A stretch of 64,000 nucleotides of DNA from Seriola aureovittata (GCF_021018895.1 NC_079376.1:9803001-9867000); one strand, 5' to 3'. Counted from the stretch's first letter, positions 10,530 through 22,420 are shown. Numbers and translations are program-made. Notes: generated from the sequence alone by a model not told the origin.

Positions 10530-11862
10530 CAGATATATATTTCTTCCTTTAAGAGACTGACTTGTAACAGTGTCCACTGTGTTTACCTGAGGACAGTGAC
10601 TTTAGAGAGGTCCAGCATCGGCAAGTGATTGTAAAATGAGCAACACAAAACAGCACAGGTGAACGAGTAATACATGTAGATTCTAGCTGGTTCAGGAGTT
10701 TCAGATGGGTTGAAGAAAATGGATATAGTACCACGTCTGGTAAACTACAACATGCTGATGATTAGATTGTTAACACAGCTGATCACAGTGACTGGAAGGA
10801 GCCCCTTTTACACTTTAACTACAGGAGCTTCAATATCATATAAACAAGAAAGATGCTACAGTCACCTTTCTAATGTGTGGTCGACCATGAAATTTATCTC
10901 ACAGAACAGGGTTGAGGTGGACAGCTAGAACACACTGCACAATGTTACTGAAACTGCTAAAGATTGTCCAAGACACAAATATTCCCTGACTCCCAGAATT
11001 AACAATGTTTGAAATGGTATTGAGCTCAGTGGTAAGGAGAGACAGTGGCTAAAAGTGTGGTTGAAGCGCCACTCCAATCTTGTTTCCATTTCTGTCCTTT
11101 TTTGGCACAATTGGAGAAGCTTTCTCAGCTGTCACTTGCTAATTGAGTTTAGCAGGCGCATCAATGCCAGTCCTCTAGAGTGACACAGGCAGAGGTGGGC
11201 ATTACAGGGCTTTTTTGGATTAGGTTGAGTTCAGCGCCAGTTTTCCACTCCAAGTCTGGTCCTCTGTGCCACCCTGCACATCGAAGGGTAATGTTGTCCC
11301 AACAGGACATTCTTCCACCCCTGCACCACCCACATCCTGCCTCTACAAGGCATCCCTTCATTGCCATAAAGGGCACAAAGCTCATCTGCTTCTACAGTTA
11401 TCCAGAGAAAAGAGTTCAGTCAGATCTTTGACCCTGATGAGTTGATGATTATGAGCGTTGTCTCTGTGTAACTGCAGACAACCTCACCAATGGTGGGTGA
11501 AGCTGCCCTTTCCTGACAGGACAGACTACATTCTGTTTGGTTACCTTTTTACATCATGTCTGCTTTTCTCAACTTTGGCTTTTATGTGCAAAAGCTACTT
11601 GAGCAAACAAGCAGAATAACATATTGTATGTTTCAAGACCCACACAGTAATAAACATCACCACACAAGTTATCTCTAAGGACTAACTGGGAAATTTCATT
11701 CCCCAATTTGTATAAAAGGGTAATTATACCCATTAAAGGTAAACAGTGGTACATATATACCTGTATACTCCTCAATAATTCTCTGGGAATTATATTTGTC
11801 CTTTCTTTTCCTTGCTGGAGAATATTAATGGAAACTGATTCAATTAACTAGTTCCATCAGTT

Positions 11863-11898
11863 TTATCCAGCTAACTACAGTAATCCAGCTAACTACAG
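11863..11898. repeat. lclat1: Two-copy 18-bp tandem duplication
   Basis: The unit ATCCAGCTAACTACAGT(A/G) occurs twice back to back, within the probable lclat1 3' UTR. Confidence 0.7.
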
Positions 11899-12451
11899 TG
11901 CTGATTTGAATATTGGTTAGAGTCAAGTCATCATATATACAGGTGGTCTGTACTATGGCTCTGCTCCATAATTTATGACAATGATATAAAACAAAGGGCA
12001 ACATAACATACACTAAAACCAGTTTCAAGGACATGGCAACAGTATAAAAAATACTAACAGCATTGCTTCGTGACATGTCCACACTGAGGTTCTGAACAAA
12101 CAACCATAACACTAACAACATAAAACAGAGGCAAGCTAATTGACAGTGATTATACGTGAAGAGAAATACAGTGCATTTGACACATCATGTATGATGAATT
12201 CCTTGAACCCAACACAGATACAAATGCACATAACATTCCTCTTTTTTTCTTCAATAGAAAAGTAAGCTCTCTCCACTGAAGCCATGCATAGGGGGTGCAC
12301 TTATTACTCCCTTTCTAAGGCATGGAGCTCCGGGTCCCTCTAAGGGATCCTCTAGCCCACTTGACTGAACAGGCTAAGACAACAGAATCCTGTGTCCTTG
12401 CTGAGAACAGGTGGAAACATGTCATTGTCCAGTCAACCCTGTATTCCATCC

Positions 12452-12978
12452 TCACTGCATCTTCCCATCCAGCACCTTATTCTTCTCACCCCCGTCAGCA
12501 GCCATGGACTTCCAGTATCGATGGCAGGACAACTCCAGCAGCTCCACCCCTCCAACCAGCTTCTGCTGGGCCATAAACACTCCAACCATGACCAGGAAAT
12601 AGACCCTGAATGGAGCCCACATCCACAGGCCAGTGAAGCACAGAGCAATGAAGCTGCTCCAGTACAGCAGTGAGGCAGCTTTGATCAGAGCCACTCGCAG
12701 CTCTGACTTACAAGGTGGCACACGTGCAACACCGTCCCTTTCAAAGCCCCGGGGCTGGCCTGAGTAGAAGTCACGGAGACGGACCTCCTTCTCAGCCCAG
12801 CGTTCTCGACACCAAGACTCTAGGTCTGAGGATGAGGAGGGCAGTGAAGCCACTGGATAGCGGCGGACGTGGAAGTGGATCTCACGGGGGAAAAGCCCCA
12901 AGATGAGGTGGCGTTCTGTCTGAGGGATGTTCTTGGGGTAGGCCACGGTAATATCATGGACGGCATCCAGGTTGTCTC
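12452..12978 (-). CDS. lclat1: lclat1 coding exon 5 (terminal)
   Basis: Residues 211-385, from GDNLDAVHDITVAYPKNIPQ through FPREIHFHV and VPPCKSELRVALIK to the C-terminal pair of hydrophobic segments and a TGA stop. The acceptor is TTTTCCTAG. The start of the open frame upstream of 12978 is intron read-through. Confidence 0.95.
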
Positions 12979-15900
12979 CTAGGAAAAGAGACACAATTTT
13001 TAAGTTATCAAAAGGTAGAATACTATAATAGTTTGATAAAAGAAAAGCAAGACATGATTTAGACTCGATGAAAACCTGACACGACAGGGACACTTAATAT
13101 TTCCACATCCAAACTGGTTATTCACAGTGCATTATGCACCCTTCAAAAACACAGCTCTTAAATCAAATACACATGTACCTCTAATTATCCACGGGAGCTT
13201 CATTCCTACAGAATCTCTGTACCATCGTCAATGAACTACAATGCCCTTACAACACACAGGGAGAGTTGAATGAGGTATCAAGTGGACAGGATGACACCTG
13301 CCAGCGCCTGCTCCTGCACAGCTCAGCAACGGTAAAAATAGAGCTCAGAGGGGCACAGTGGACTTGGAAAGACAACATGCACAGCATGTCTGTCAGCGGT
13401 GCAGAGAGAGGGAGAGGAGAATTAGCTAAGTCTGATGACATCACACTGATTCACAACACCTGCTTGGAAGAGTTAGTGCCATGCTCAGCATCCAGGGCGG
13501 GTGGGGTTTGAGACAGCAGGGCCAGAGGTGGTATTTAAGAACTCTGGAGGGCTGCCAGAATGAGCTCATAGGGAACCTGAGAATCTCAGGGGTGCTGTAA
13601 TGGCTGGCAGTAGGATGAAGCATAGGTCTGACACTTGGAAAAATAGCAGGTATGATCCCTCTTCTACAAACAGTGTCAGTGGAATAACTACAGTCATTAT
13701 GGTAGCTATAATTTTCCCTTGGTTATGCTGATAAAACATTTCCTTAATAATGACAGGCTTTGTGTTCTACTTATTTTCTTTGCAAATAATGCTAATCATA
13801 AAAGATGAATTAACGCATAATACACATCATTTTCCGCAGTTTTTTAACCATTATGTTTAATATAGACATTTCAGCTCACCTTTACGTAGTCTGTCCACAA
13901 TAAAGGTGAATCCAGTGGTTCGGGGATGCAGCACGTACTCAAATTTCGGCAGGCTGTTCTGGGCAGCAAAAGCATCACTCCTCGCTCTTGTATTTTCTGC
14001 AGGAGACACAGACAGTCAGTAATTAAACCTCTGGCAGCTACAATCACCCAAGAAGTGATTAGAAGTGATACATGCAGGTTAACTATTACGATGTGTTACA
14101 AATGTAGCAAAAACAACACTTGTATTAGGTAAACAGCAGTAATAACAATAATAATAATAATAATAATAACAACAACAACAACGTTGGTAAAGGGATATGA
14201 CTACATTTATGAAATACATCCTCCAGTGACAAACGCTTACACATTTGTATAAACCACAGGGGTACATAAACACAGGAAATATGAGTGTTTATTAACCAAA
14301 CAATTCCTCAAGAACTTGTTGCAGGAACGTGTAAACTATATCATGACTCATCAGTCATATTATGCAACAAGTAGCTCCTTCGGAAAGACTTGTAGCAGCA
14401 AAGAACTCTGGACGGACCTCTGTTGATCAGGCCTCTGCTCTCCCAGGGGGACAAGTACCCAACTTGTCTTTCTTATACAATCTCTCAGTCAATGCACACA
14501 AGCTTCAAAAGGGTTTAATTTGCAGAGGGCTTTAAGTGCATAGAGAGCCTGATCTTATAGATGGAAGTCTCTATGTGTGTTTCTAGAATAAGTATTAGGG
14601 AGAAAAGAGCAGAATAACTTCCATATAAGACGACAGAACATACTGTATACACCCTTGTTTCTTGCGTCAAATTGAGCTGTGAGGGTTTAAGAGGCTTAAA
14701 TGCAAACGTGTGCACATGCAAACACACACGCAGAAGTACAAACACAACATCAATAGTGAAACAATCTTTAAAGCCCTGACACTGCTGGGAAATTATGATG
14801 TAACTACACTGGACCCCCCATGACATCATGATATGTAAAGAGAGGTTAAGCTTCCCTGAGAACAGCTACTCAGGACTTCGATTGGCTTACTTGTGATCTG
14901 AAAGGGCTTTAGACACTGGTGTCACTATTGCTCGGATTGAAAGATCAGAGCATTCTTGCACAAATGACTGTGTGGGGTGTGTGGCCAGGGATTTGGCTAT
15001 GCCTTATCACTTTGAAATTGTGTTTGCATAACAGTGTCAGTGCAAAGGCGCAAGACAGGTGTAGGGTCAAACTGAGCTCTAGAAACAGGTTGGTGGACAA
15101 CACATTCTGAGAATAACAACTGAAATGTGGGCAAATTGTCATATGCATGGATGGAGCGATGCATTCTTTAGTTCTCACCAGTGAGGTCTGTGCCCTCCGG
15201 GAACAGCAGCAGCTGCAGAGGCTCTCTGATGTCACAGAAGTAGTCCAGCATGTTCTCCAAATGTTTCTTGTCATTCTCCCAACGACGCTGAATAAAGACA
15301 AAGCAGGCCACCTGCATTGCCCAGCCTGGAAAATACATTCAAAGTCTTTACACGTGTAATTGATTACTTCTCATGTGCAACTGATTCCGCAAGACTTTTC
15401 AAAGCAGGCAGAAAACTTTCAGAAAAGTTTCTCAGGACCTGAGACTGGGCCTTTTGCATTAGGGTACCTATGCTCTGTAATAACCTGCCTTTGGAAATCC
15501 TCCTCCTCTTTAAAGTAAAAACTGCTTTGCAATAATAATTTTTGAGGAAATGCTGTGCAAAGGACATTAGTGACAAATCTGACAGTTGTATAGGCAAGGC
15601 ACCAACAGCATACCCACCAAAGCCAGGCACAGCCTTGAGGGCAGCCTTGAGGCAGATCTTCTCCAGACGAAGGTAGCTGTACCTGAGCAGACAACACCAA
15701 AGGAACATCCAGTCTAGACGCGTACGGTGGTTCATGATGATCACACTGCGCTCCCCCGGAATGAAGCCATCACCTGTTATTACCACCTTCACCCCAAATA
15801 CCAGCTCTAGCAAGGACTATAGAGGGGAGAGTAGTGGGGATAGATGACGGACAAAAGATAAGTGCAAGGGGAGGAAGAATGGAAAAAACAGTGAGGGTGA

Positions 15901-16447
15901 GAGATTAAGAAAAGAAATGGTGTGGTGCATGATCAAGGGGAGAAGAGAATGATGATTTAAAAAGGATGTAGAGGGAGAGAGGAGGGACTGGGAAGAGGAA
16001 AGGTTGTAGGATGAATTTAAGAAAGAGAAAAGAGTCAGACGAAAATAAATAAATAATGCCATCAATTCCTGGGGTCACTCTAAACAAGATTTATATAATT
16101 GATCTCAACAGCAGTCTAGATAAATGAAGTGTACTTCTGACAAAAATAAAATCTCATTAAATAGGGAGGCATAAATAGGGTTGAGATGATTATTGGGACC
16201 GTGTTAAACACAGGTAACTTAAGACCATATGGCACACACACACAGGCAGGCTAAGTAAAGGCTAGGCTGGTGTACACACCACAGGCAGGGTGAGCCAGGT
16301 AGCAACGATGCGATCAGTGATCCAGCGGTACCAAGCAGGAGACAACAGCATCAGGGGCAAAACTGGACCCAGCATGAAGACGCTTCCAAAGAAACTACCC
16401 AAAAACAGGGTCACCACAAAGTACAGGCCTCGCACTGACACAGCCAT
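12452..16447 (-). CDS. lclat1: Lysocardiolipin acyltransferase 1 (five coding exons)
   Basis: Joining 16447-16280, 15816-15618, 15325-15179, 13996-13880 and 12978-12452 gives 385 residues, close to the 376-residue human isoform. All junctions are GT-AG and in phase. The enzyme (LPLAT/PlsC, AGPAT8/ALCAT1 family) transfers acyl-CoA chains to lysocardiolipin and lysophosphatidylinositol in ER and mitochondria-associated membranes. Visible motifs are an N-terminal membrane segment (about 7-33), catalytic HX4D (NHRTRLDW, H86/D91), FPEGTD at 164-169, the GDNLDAVHDITVAY block from 211, and two C-terminal hydrophobic segments in about 290-345. The start is chosen by family alignment (RGLYFVVTLFLGSFFGS) and lies exactly at a splice acceptor. 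The frame is intact. The C-terminus (KNKVLDGKMQ) lacks the dilysine tail of the human protein. Confidence 0.97.
12979..13879 (-). other. lclat1: lclat1 intron between coding exons 4 and 5
   Basis: This is a 901-bp intron with GT-AG ends. I saw no embedded repeat or exon. Confidence 0.85.
13880..13996 (-). CDS. lclat1: lclat1 coding exon 4
   Basis: Residues 172-210, including YVLHPRTTGFTFIVDRLRK, strongly conserved in LCLAT1. The acceptor is TCCTGCAG; the donor is AAAG|GTGAGC, phase 1. Confidence 0.94.
13997..15178 (-). other. lclat1: lclat1 intron between coding exons 3 and 4
   Basis: This is a 1.2-kb intron containing an (ATA)n/(CAA)n compound microsatellite at 14141-14182. Nothing else was recognised. 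Confidence 0.85.
14141..14182. repeat. Compound (ATA)n(CAA)n microsatellite
   Basis: About eight AAT/ATA units are followed by five CAA units, with an imperfect start (AATAACAATAAT). Confidence 0.9.
15179..15325 (-). CDS. lclat1: lclat1 coding exon 3
   Basis: Residues 123-171. It opens with GWAMQ and ends with LLLFPEGTDLT, the second conserved acyltransferase block. The acceptor is TTTTCCAG; the donor is CACTG|GTGAGA, phase 1. A frame-shifted overlapping open frame is spurious. Confidence 0.93.
15618..15816 (-). CDS. lclat1: lclat1 coding exon 2
   Basis: Residues 57-122 plus one base. It carries the catalytic NHRTRLDW (HX4D) and RYSYLRLEKICLKA. The acceptor is CTATAG; the donor is TTTG|GTGGGT, phase 1, which is the reading that restores FGWAMQ across the junction. 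Confidence 0.95.
15817..16279 (-). other. lclat1: lclat1 intron between coding exons 1 and 2
   Basis: This is a 463-bp intron. Its 3' half is purine-rich on the + strand (15830-16030), giving a long pyrimidine-rich approach to the acceptor on the gene strand. Confidence 0.85.
16280..16447 (-). CDS. lclat1: lclat1 coding exon 1
   Basis: It has 56 codons from the ATG to TLPV. It encodes the hydrophobic N-terminal anchor and WYRWI(T)DR. The acceptor ...CTCCACAG abuts the ATG directly, and the donor is GTG|GTGTGT, phase 0. Confidence 0.95.
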
Positions 16448-17050
16448 CTGTGGAGAGATGAATGAGACAAGATTAGCTTCAACATAAGTCACAGTTAGAT
16501 AAATGAAATGGTCTTAAGCAGTCATAGCCTGAGCTGAAGTTGTTGTATTAAGAAGGGGGGAAAAATGATGTTTATGGAATTTATTCCTGATTTGTATCTC
16601 CACTATGGAAAGCTGAAGTGGAGCAACTCTGTAACATGAAACAAACAGGATTATCGACACTCTCATCAATAGCAAAGCCTGCTGTTCTGTGGTTCTTCTG
16701 ACATATTTTCCCACAAACATTGGAAAATCCAGGGCAGACATTCCTGGTGTGGAATGTAAATAAAACCTTTATGTGGGTAACAAATTGTGGGTGCATGGTC
16801 ACTAAATCAAGTGTGGCTGTGGCTTTGAAATGATTTACTGAATGTACAGTCTGTAAACTGGCGTAAATTTTAAGTTACATTTTCTAACATTCTTGACATA
16901 AAACATGGTAATAAAATATCACAACTATATCCACCAAAGCTCTAAAATCTTGTTAGTAACTCTTAAATTTAACTGGAAAATTCAACAATGGCTGCCTTGT
17001 CATTTTCTCAATCAAAATACTGTAAAATGGGCATAGTCAATATGACAATA

Positions 17051-17493
17051 TACACTCACTGATCACTTTATTAGGAACACCATACTAATACTGAGTAAGG
17101 CCTCCCTTAGCTCCAAAAACAGCCTAATTGTTCATGTCATGGATTTTCACTTTGATATACTGCTAATGTCAACATGTTGACATCATTTCTGCAGAATTGT
17201 CAGCTAAACATTCGTGCTGCAAATCTCCCGCTCTATCACATTCCAAGGGGGTTCTACTGGATTCAGATCTGGTGACTTGGGAGGCCATTGAATTACAATG
17301 AATTCATTGTCATGTTCATGAAAACATTTTAAGAAATTCACATTCAAATGTTTCCTCATTCTGATGTGATGTGAACACTAACTGAAGCTCCTGAGCTGCA
17401 TCTGCATGATTTTATGCACTGCACTGCTGCCACGATTGGATAAACACACGACTAAGCAGGTGTACATGTTTCTAATAAAATACTGTGAGCGTA
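17051..17493 (-). mobile_element. Internally deleted, non-autonomous Tc1/mariner element
   Basis: The left end TACACTCACTGATCACTTTA is mirrored by a degenerate inverted copy at the right end (about 17461-17493), and TA dinucleotides flank both ends. The left interior (17080-17330) resembles the antisense of the C-terminal transposase region of a common fish Tc1 family (the 'ctttattaggtacacc' terminus), including the TCTGGTGACTTGGGAGGCCA block. The right interior resembles the opposite end of that family. It therefore looks like a roughly 440-bp internal-deletion derivative. The transposase remnant is not translatable. The family assignment is from memory. Confidence 0.65.
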
Positions 17494-18228
17494 TACCATG
17501 AGAATAGATTTCTCCATTAACAGTTTCTTAGTGACCAAAATGACCATAATAGCATGTTCCCTTACGTCTGAAGGATATGACTTATAGGCAGGGGTATCTC
17601 TGTTATGGTATGGTGTGACCATTTTTACCTTGATCAAAAAAAATTGAAGCTACTGCAATTTGGATATTACATTTGGCCATATTGCGATTACAATAACATT
17701 TCGATTCATTGTTCAGCCCCATTACTGGGATAGAGGATTTCATCCATATTGTCAATCCTACCTGGAACAGTCCAGGAGGTATGGTGATAGTCTTTAACCA
17801 AGTACCATCAAAAGCAAAGTGTACAGAGGATCACATACTCACTTGCAATGGGCATCTGTAATACAACTGGCTGCTTTAATTAGTTGTGGTCATTTAAATC
17901 AAAAATTGGGCTTTTGGTAGACTTGGTAGGTTAAAATAAATGCATAAATTTAACAAAAAAAAAAAAAACCTTTGTAAGGGATCCGTTTTAGTGGTGGAAG
18001 AATGCCAAAAACTATGGCAGTGAGTGCCAGCAACCCTGGCATTAGGAGTGAAACTAAAAAATTACATAATAACACCTTGTGAAGGTACAACTTAACTGAT
18101 GAACTTTATTGTGCTTTGATAAAGACATGAAAGATTTGATAACAACCTTAGTCGGATAATTATCCTTATGATTCATTACAAGCCTGTGCACCAATTATCA
18201 TTCACACTGGTGTAAGCATGACTAGGCA

Positions 18229-18233
<5 letters not shown>

Positions 18234-18265
<32 letters not shown>
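18234..18265. repeat. Poly(A) tract
   Basis: There are 32 consecutive A residues. No SINE body precedes it, so it may be a bare microsatellite or an old retroposon tail. Confidence 0.9.
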
Positions 18266-18268
<3 letters not shown>

Positions 18269-18828
18269 CATAGACAACATTGCTATAGATGAACGTCAAT
18301 GGAAAACATTTAAGCACACAGAACACTGCTTAAGCAAGTTCGTAAGAGTAGCTGCAACATAGCAGAAATAACTTATGTTAATTGGATCCCTGAGGGAAGT
18401 GAAATCATCCTATAATCCTTCCGAAATTCAAAACCAAGTGACAGGACCTTCAATTGTCCATGACATATCTGATAAGTTTAAAGGGGCTCATCTGGACATA
18501 CCAATCTGGATGCCTTTTCATTTCAATGACATCAGTGGTGACCACTGCAGCTGCCAATGGTAATGTTACACGTGTGGAATATGTCCCTCGCGAAAATCCC
18601 TACATAACTACGGTACGCTTGACAGTGGTGATTTAACTTACTGTGTGCTTGACTGACATCTCCCCCACTGTCCTGTTCATCTTGTTGCACCTGCTTTGAT
18701 GTACTTTATAATTACACAAACTTTGGTGACCTCATGTAGTTCCTATGGCTCCACAAAACCCAAGAGGAGGTCTATTTAGCCATAATAATTCAAAACCTGT
18801 GTGATGCCTTTAAAAAAAGTATCCAAAT

Positions 18829-19030
18829 GGGGGCGTCAAGTGGTGCAGTGGGTTGAGCAGGCGCCCCACTTATATAGAGGCTACGGTCCTCGCTGCAGCA
18901 GGCCCCGGTTCGAATCCCGTATCAGACGGCCCTTTACTGCATGTCGTTCCCCCTCTCTCTGCCTCCCCATTTCCTGTCTCTCTCTACTATCCTGTCCAAT
19001 AAAATATACTTAAAAAAAAAAAAAAAAAAG
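18829..19030 (+). mobile_element. tRNA-derived SINE, copy 1
   Basis: The head carries RNA polymerase III promoter boxes: A-box-like TGGTGCAGTGG at 18841-18851 and B-box GGTTCGAATCC at 18907-18917. A conserved body (TTTACTGCATGTCGTTCC), a CT-rich segment, AATAAAATATAC and a poly(A) tail follow. An 8-bp target duplication, ATCCAAAT, flanks it (18821-18828 and 19032-19039). A second copy lies at 49523-49736 in the opposite orientation. It is not a functional tRNA gene, because the cloverleaf cannot be completed. Confidence 0.88.
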
Positions 19031-20660
19031 GATCCAAATAGCCACTGAGCAAAGTCAACCATAAAAGACCAATTTACTTCCATTTAGTCAAACCACAAGA
19101 TTAAAATCTGGGGCAAAGGGATAAATAACACTCTCTCAATGGTCATTTAAATGTCAAATGTTTTGATGTGCTGCACACTTTTACATGCCCAGACACTCAT
19201 GATGAAGGACTATGTAAATACATTTGTTTTGATGCTCTGAAAAACAGTGAACATGTCTATTCATGTAAGTTGCATCTGGATCTAGTTTGTGTGACAATAT
19301 GAATGAGAAATGATATACATGTTGAAAAAAACTTTTAAAAAACGCAACTTTTTTGAAACAACCAAGACAAACAGTTAAGATTCAAGAATCAAGAACCAGT
19401 TGATTACAAGCAAGTCCCCTGAGGTGAAGGTTAAAAGGGGAAACACAGTGAGTCTTGATCTAATTACACCTTGGCCTTGCTGACGCAGAGGGTCTGAGCT
19501 GATGCTGCAAGGAGCTATTTCATCCAGCAGGTGTTTTCTTCTCTTTAACTGCGGTTCACACCTTTCCACCTCAATTACTATTATGATTGCACAAGCCTTT
19601 GGTTCAGACTACCTGCCCCCAACACACCTATCATCTTGCACTCGTTGACAACCTCTGCAGCACCATGACACAGCAAGTCTAATGGCAGCAACCAAAGTGG
19701 CTGAAGGTGCATTTAAAAAATGCAAGTGTGTTTGCGTGCATGATTACACTGGCAATAAGGGTTTAAGGGTTACTGGCTTTAACAACGGAAAATGTGAGGC
19801 ATAAGAGAGGTGAGGAAACAGGCTTGCTCAGCACAATTGCCACAATTAGGCTATGTCCCCACACACACAAAAAAAAAAAACACACCCTTGGGTGGCTGCT
19901 GGAACAATCAGGCAAGCCAATTCATACGTGCAGCAAAAAGACATGACACACCTGGAGCAAGAGATGCAAGAAGTGAATGGAATTATGAACATTAAAGTGT
20001 TAAATAAACATGTTTTTTTCCTGCTTGGCATGGGCACCAGGGACCTAACTCTATTTATGTAAGGCAGCCACGGAAACGCTTTTGTTTTCATACTCCAAGG
20101 CTCGTACCTCTTGTGAGTTTGATTTAGTCCCATCCATCTGGGTTGGTTTAACATTTATTTAATCACCATAGTAATGATCCTGAAAGCACTTCCCCAAACA
20201 CACCACCACAGGCAATGCACAGCATACTACTCATAGTCCAAGTCTGAATTCTCTGGCAATCATTTTGCATTCCTCACTTTAAGCCAAGACCAGACATCCC
20301 AACAGAGAAAAGCAGAGCAAAGAGGTCAAGCATGTCTAGGATAAACAGTGTGCTTAAGTGGTGTGTGTATGTGTGTGTGTAAAAGACAGACTGAGAGAGA
20401 AGAGGGAGAAGAAGTATGAAATAGATGATTAAACTGCAAATAGATTTACGTTCTGGTCTATTTGTTATACGTTATATTATTTTCTAATCTCCTCCAGAAC
20501 TGAACAACTGACTAACTTGTTATCACCCAACAACTATCAATCATTTTTAAAACTGATTCAATTTCTTGACTTGGCAAACTTACATAACATTTTGGATATC
20601 CTTTTGACAAACAAAAATCAAAGAGGAATGAAACAGAGTAAGGCTGAATGGCACATACAT

Positions 20661-21014
20661 AGAGCTGCACCAGTAACTCCATTAGTAGATTAATCAACAA
20701 CTATTTTGATAATCGACAAATTGTTTTAGTTATTTCTGAAGTACAATTTCTAAAGCTGGTAAAATCTTGGGATGATTTGCTGCTTTCCTTTGACATTTCT
20801 GATGTAAACTGAATATTCTGGGGTTTTAAGCTGTTGGTGAAATAAAATAAGATTTCTGAATAAATAATCTCGGGCTTTGGGAAATTGCAGTGGGCACCTT
20901 TCATTAAATTCTGATATTTTACATTATATTCTGATATTTTACAGACAAAAACGATTAATCAGGAAAATAGCTGACCAATTAATTCATAATTAAAATAACC
21001 TTTAGTTGCAGCTG
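20661..21014. mobile_element. hAT-like MITE, copy 1
   Basis: The left terminus AGAGCTGCACCAGTAAC and the right terminus TAGTTGCAGCT form degenerate inverted repeats of the 'agggctgcaactaacgatt' type carried by very common fish hAT MITEs. The interior contains ATTAATC/GATTAATC words typical of the family. There is no open frame, and no clean 8-bp duplication was seen. Confidence 0.6.
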
Positions 21015-22209
21015 ATTAAGCTTTGTGGACAACTGGATGAAATATGGAAGGCCTAACAGAGTGAGATGATGATACTGTAATCAAGTTGGACAGAGTTGAA
21101 AATCTGCTTTTCAGGGATAACATTTCCTTGACAATGTCCCTTAGTGTCACCAACAATTCTGACAATAATTCAGTCTAGTCCTCTATCTAATTCAGTCTCT
21201 ATATTAGATCAGGGGGAAATTTCGATCACATGCTGTCTGACATACTGCCCGAAATTATGAGTAAATGTGTCTGAATTAGTCCAAATTAGCCCTATGGACA
21301 AAGTAATGAGTTTGGGTTAAGGTTCAAGGTGCACGCCAGGGACTGCGTCGCGGACCTTCACTATCCACCATCTCAATTAATTCAATAATGCAGGGTATTT
21401 TCTGTGATTAAATCAGCCCGCATTAGGAAACGTGGACTAAATAGGCCACGCCTCATAGATGCAATCTAATCAAGAAGTAGCTAATACACAACATTATTTA
21501 CCGTACACACATTTTCCATTATCCCAGGGTGTGGCAAAGACAGATCATGGACTTTAACCAGAGTCAACACGGGTTAGCCAAAGTTTAACTTTAAGCTAAG
21601 TGGTTACACAAACAGGCCTTAAACAAGATCTGCTATGTCCTGTCTGTAAATAATCATCCCTTCGATTTGCATGTTGCTTCGTAAATAATTACTTAACCTT
21701 GCCTTACATACAAATAAGCGACAATCTTAAAGATAATGGTGAGATACGTATGCAGGACAGTATGCAAAGCTAATGTTACGAATTAACATGTCATATCGTT
21801 AACGTCATGAGCATGTGTCAATCCAGTTTTATAGACCATGAACAGCTCAGAGCAGCATTAATAAACGTTATCACCTGTGTACCATAACTTGGAAACTTAG
21901 TATCACTCAACCATGAAGTTGTGCTGACCGCAAAATAACGTTTGTGTATTACGTTCACTGAGACAAATACGCCGACAAGGCTCTGCTATCAGTATAAACG
22001 ATGGCTGCAGTACAGTTTATATTTACGCTAATTGCTATTAACAACCAGGCTGACACAAACAACAACGTGAATGCCGATTTCGCAAGCCAAATCTAACGTT
22101 AACATAAAACACAAGCTAGCACGTTAGCCGACGTTATATTGCTCAATTGGCTAATGCACCAACTACTGTCGAACACTTACTACATACTGTTGGATGACAA
22201 CATACCCAC

Positions 22210-22420
22210 CTTTCGTATTTTTCCTCCAGAATCAGTTTGTTTGGGATGAGCTAGCTACGTTAGCTCCAGTAAGTCCAAACACTCGGTTGCGACATAGCAA
22301 CTCAGCAAGCTAACTAGCAGCTTGCTAGCGAGAGCTAACTATCGAAGCTTATCAACAACTGCGTTACCAGCCGTTACCAGACGTTAAAGCTGACGCCCTT
22401 TCGCGAGATATTAGCTGAGC
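22210..22420 (-). promoter_or_regulatory. lclat1: lclat1 promoter and non-coding first exon
   Basis: A splice donor on the gene strand at 22210/22209 implies an untranslated exon to its right. The region 22080-22560 is CpG-richer than its surroundings, with clusters of GCTAGC/GTTAGC words and a CGCG element at 22399. The exon's 5' limit is not determinable from sequence. Confidence 0.5.
22399..22408 (-). promoter_or_regulatory. lclat1: BANP-type CGCG element
   Basis: TTTCGCGAGA differs by one base from the palindrome TCTCGCGAGA bound by BANP at CpG-rich promoters. Its position just upstream of the inferred lclat1 first exon fits that role. Confidence 0.4.

Larger units (their letters stand above)
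16448..22209 (-). other. lclat1: lclat1 first intron (5.8 kb)
   Basis: It runs from a donor (AAAG|GTGGGT) on the gene strand at 22210/22209 to the acceptor abutting the ATG. It holds a deleted Tc1 element, an A32 run (18234-18265), a SINE and a hAT-like MITE. No additional exon was recognised. Confidence 0.65.

Noticed and set aside
12411..12906. Several + strand frames over the lclat1 terminal exon
   Set aside because: They are antisense shadows of the conserved lclat1 C-terminal exon.
14945..15301. A 118-codon - strand frame overlapping lclat1 exon 3
   Set aside because: It is an out-of-frame shadow. The correct frame gives GWAMQ and FPEGTD and joins the neighbouring exons in phase.
18840..18917. 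A tRNA gene suggested by A-box and B-box sequences
   Set aside because: The cloverleaf cannot be completed and a CT-rich body and poly(A) tail follow. The same sequence recurs at 49523-49736 with target duplications, so it is a SINE.
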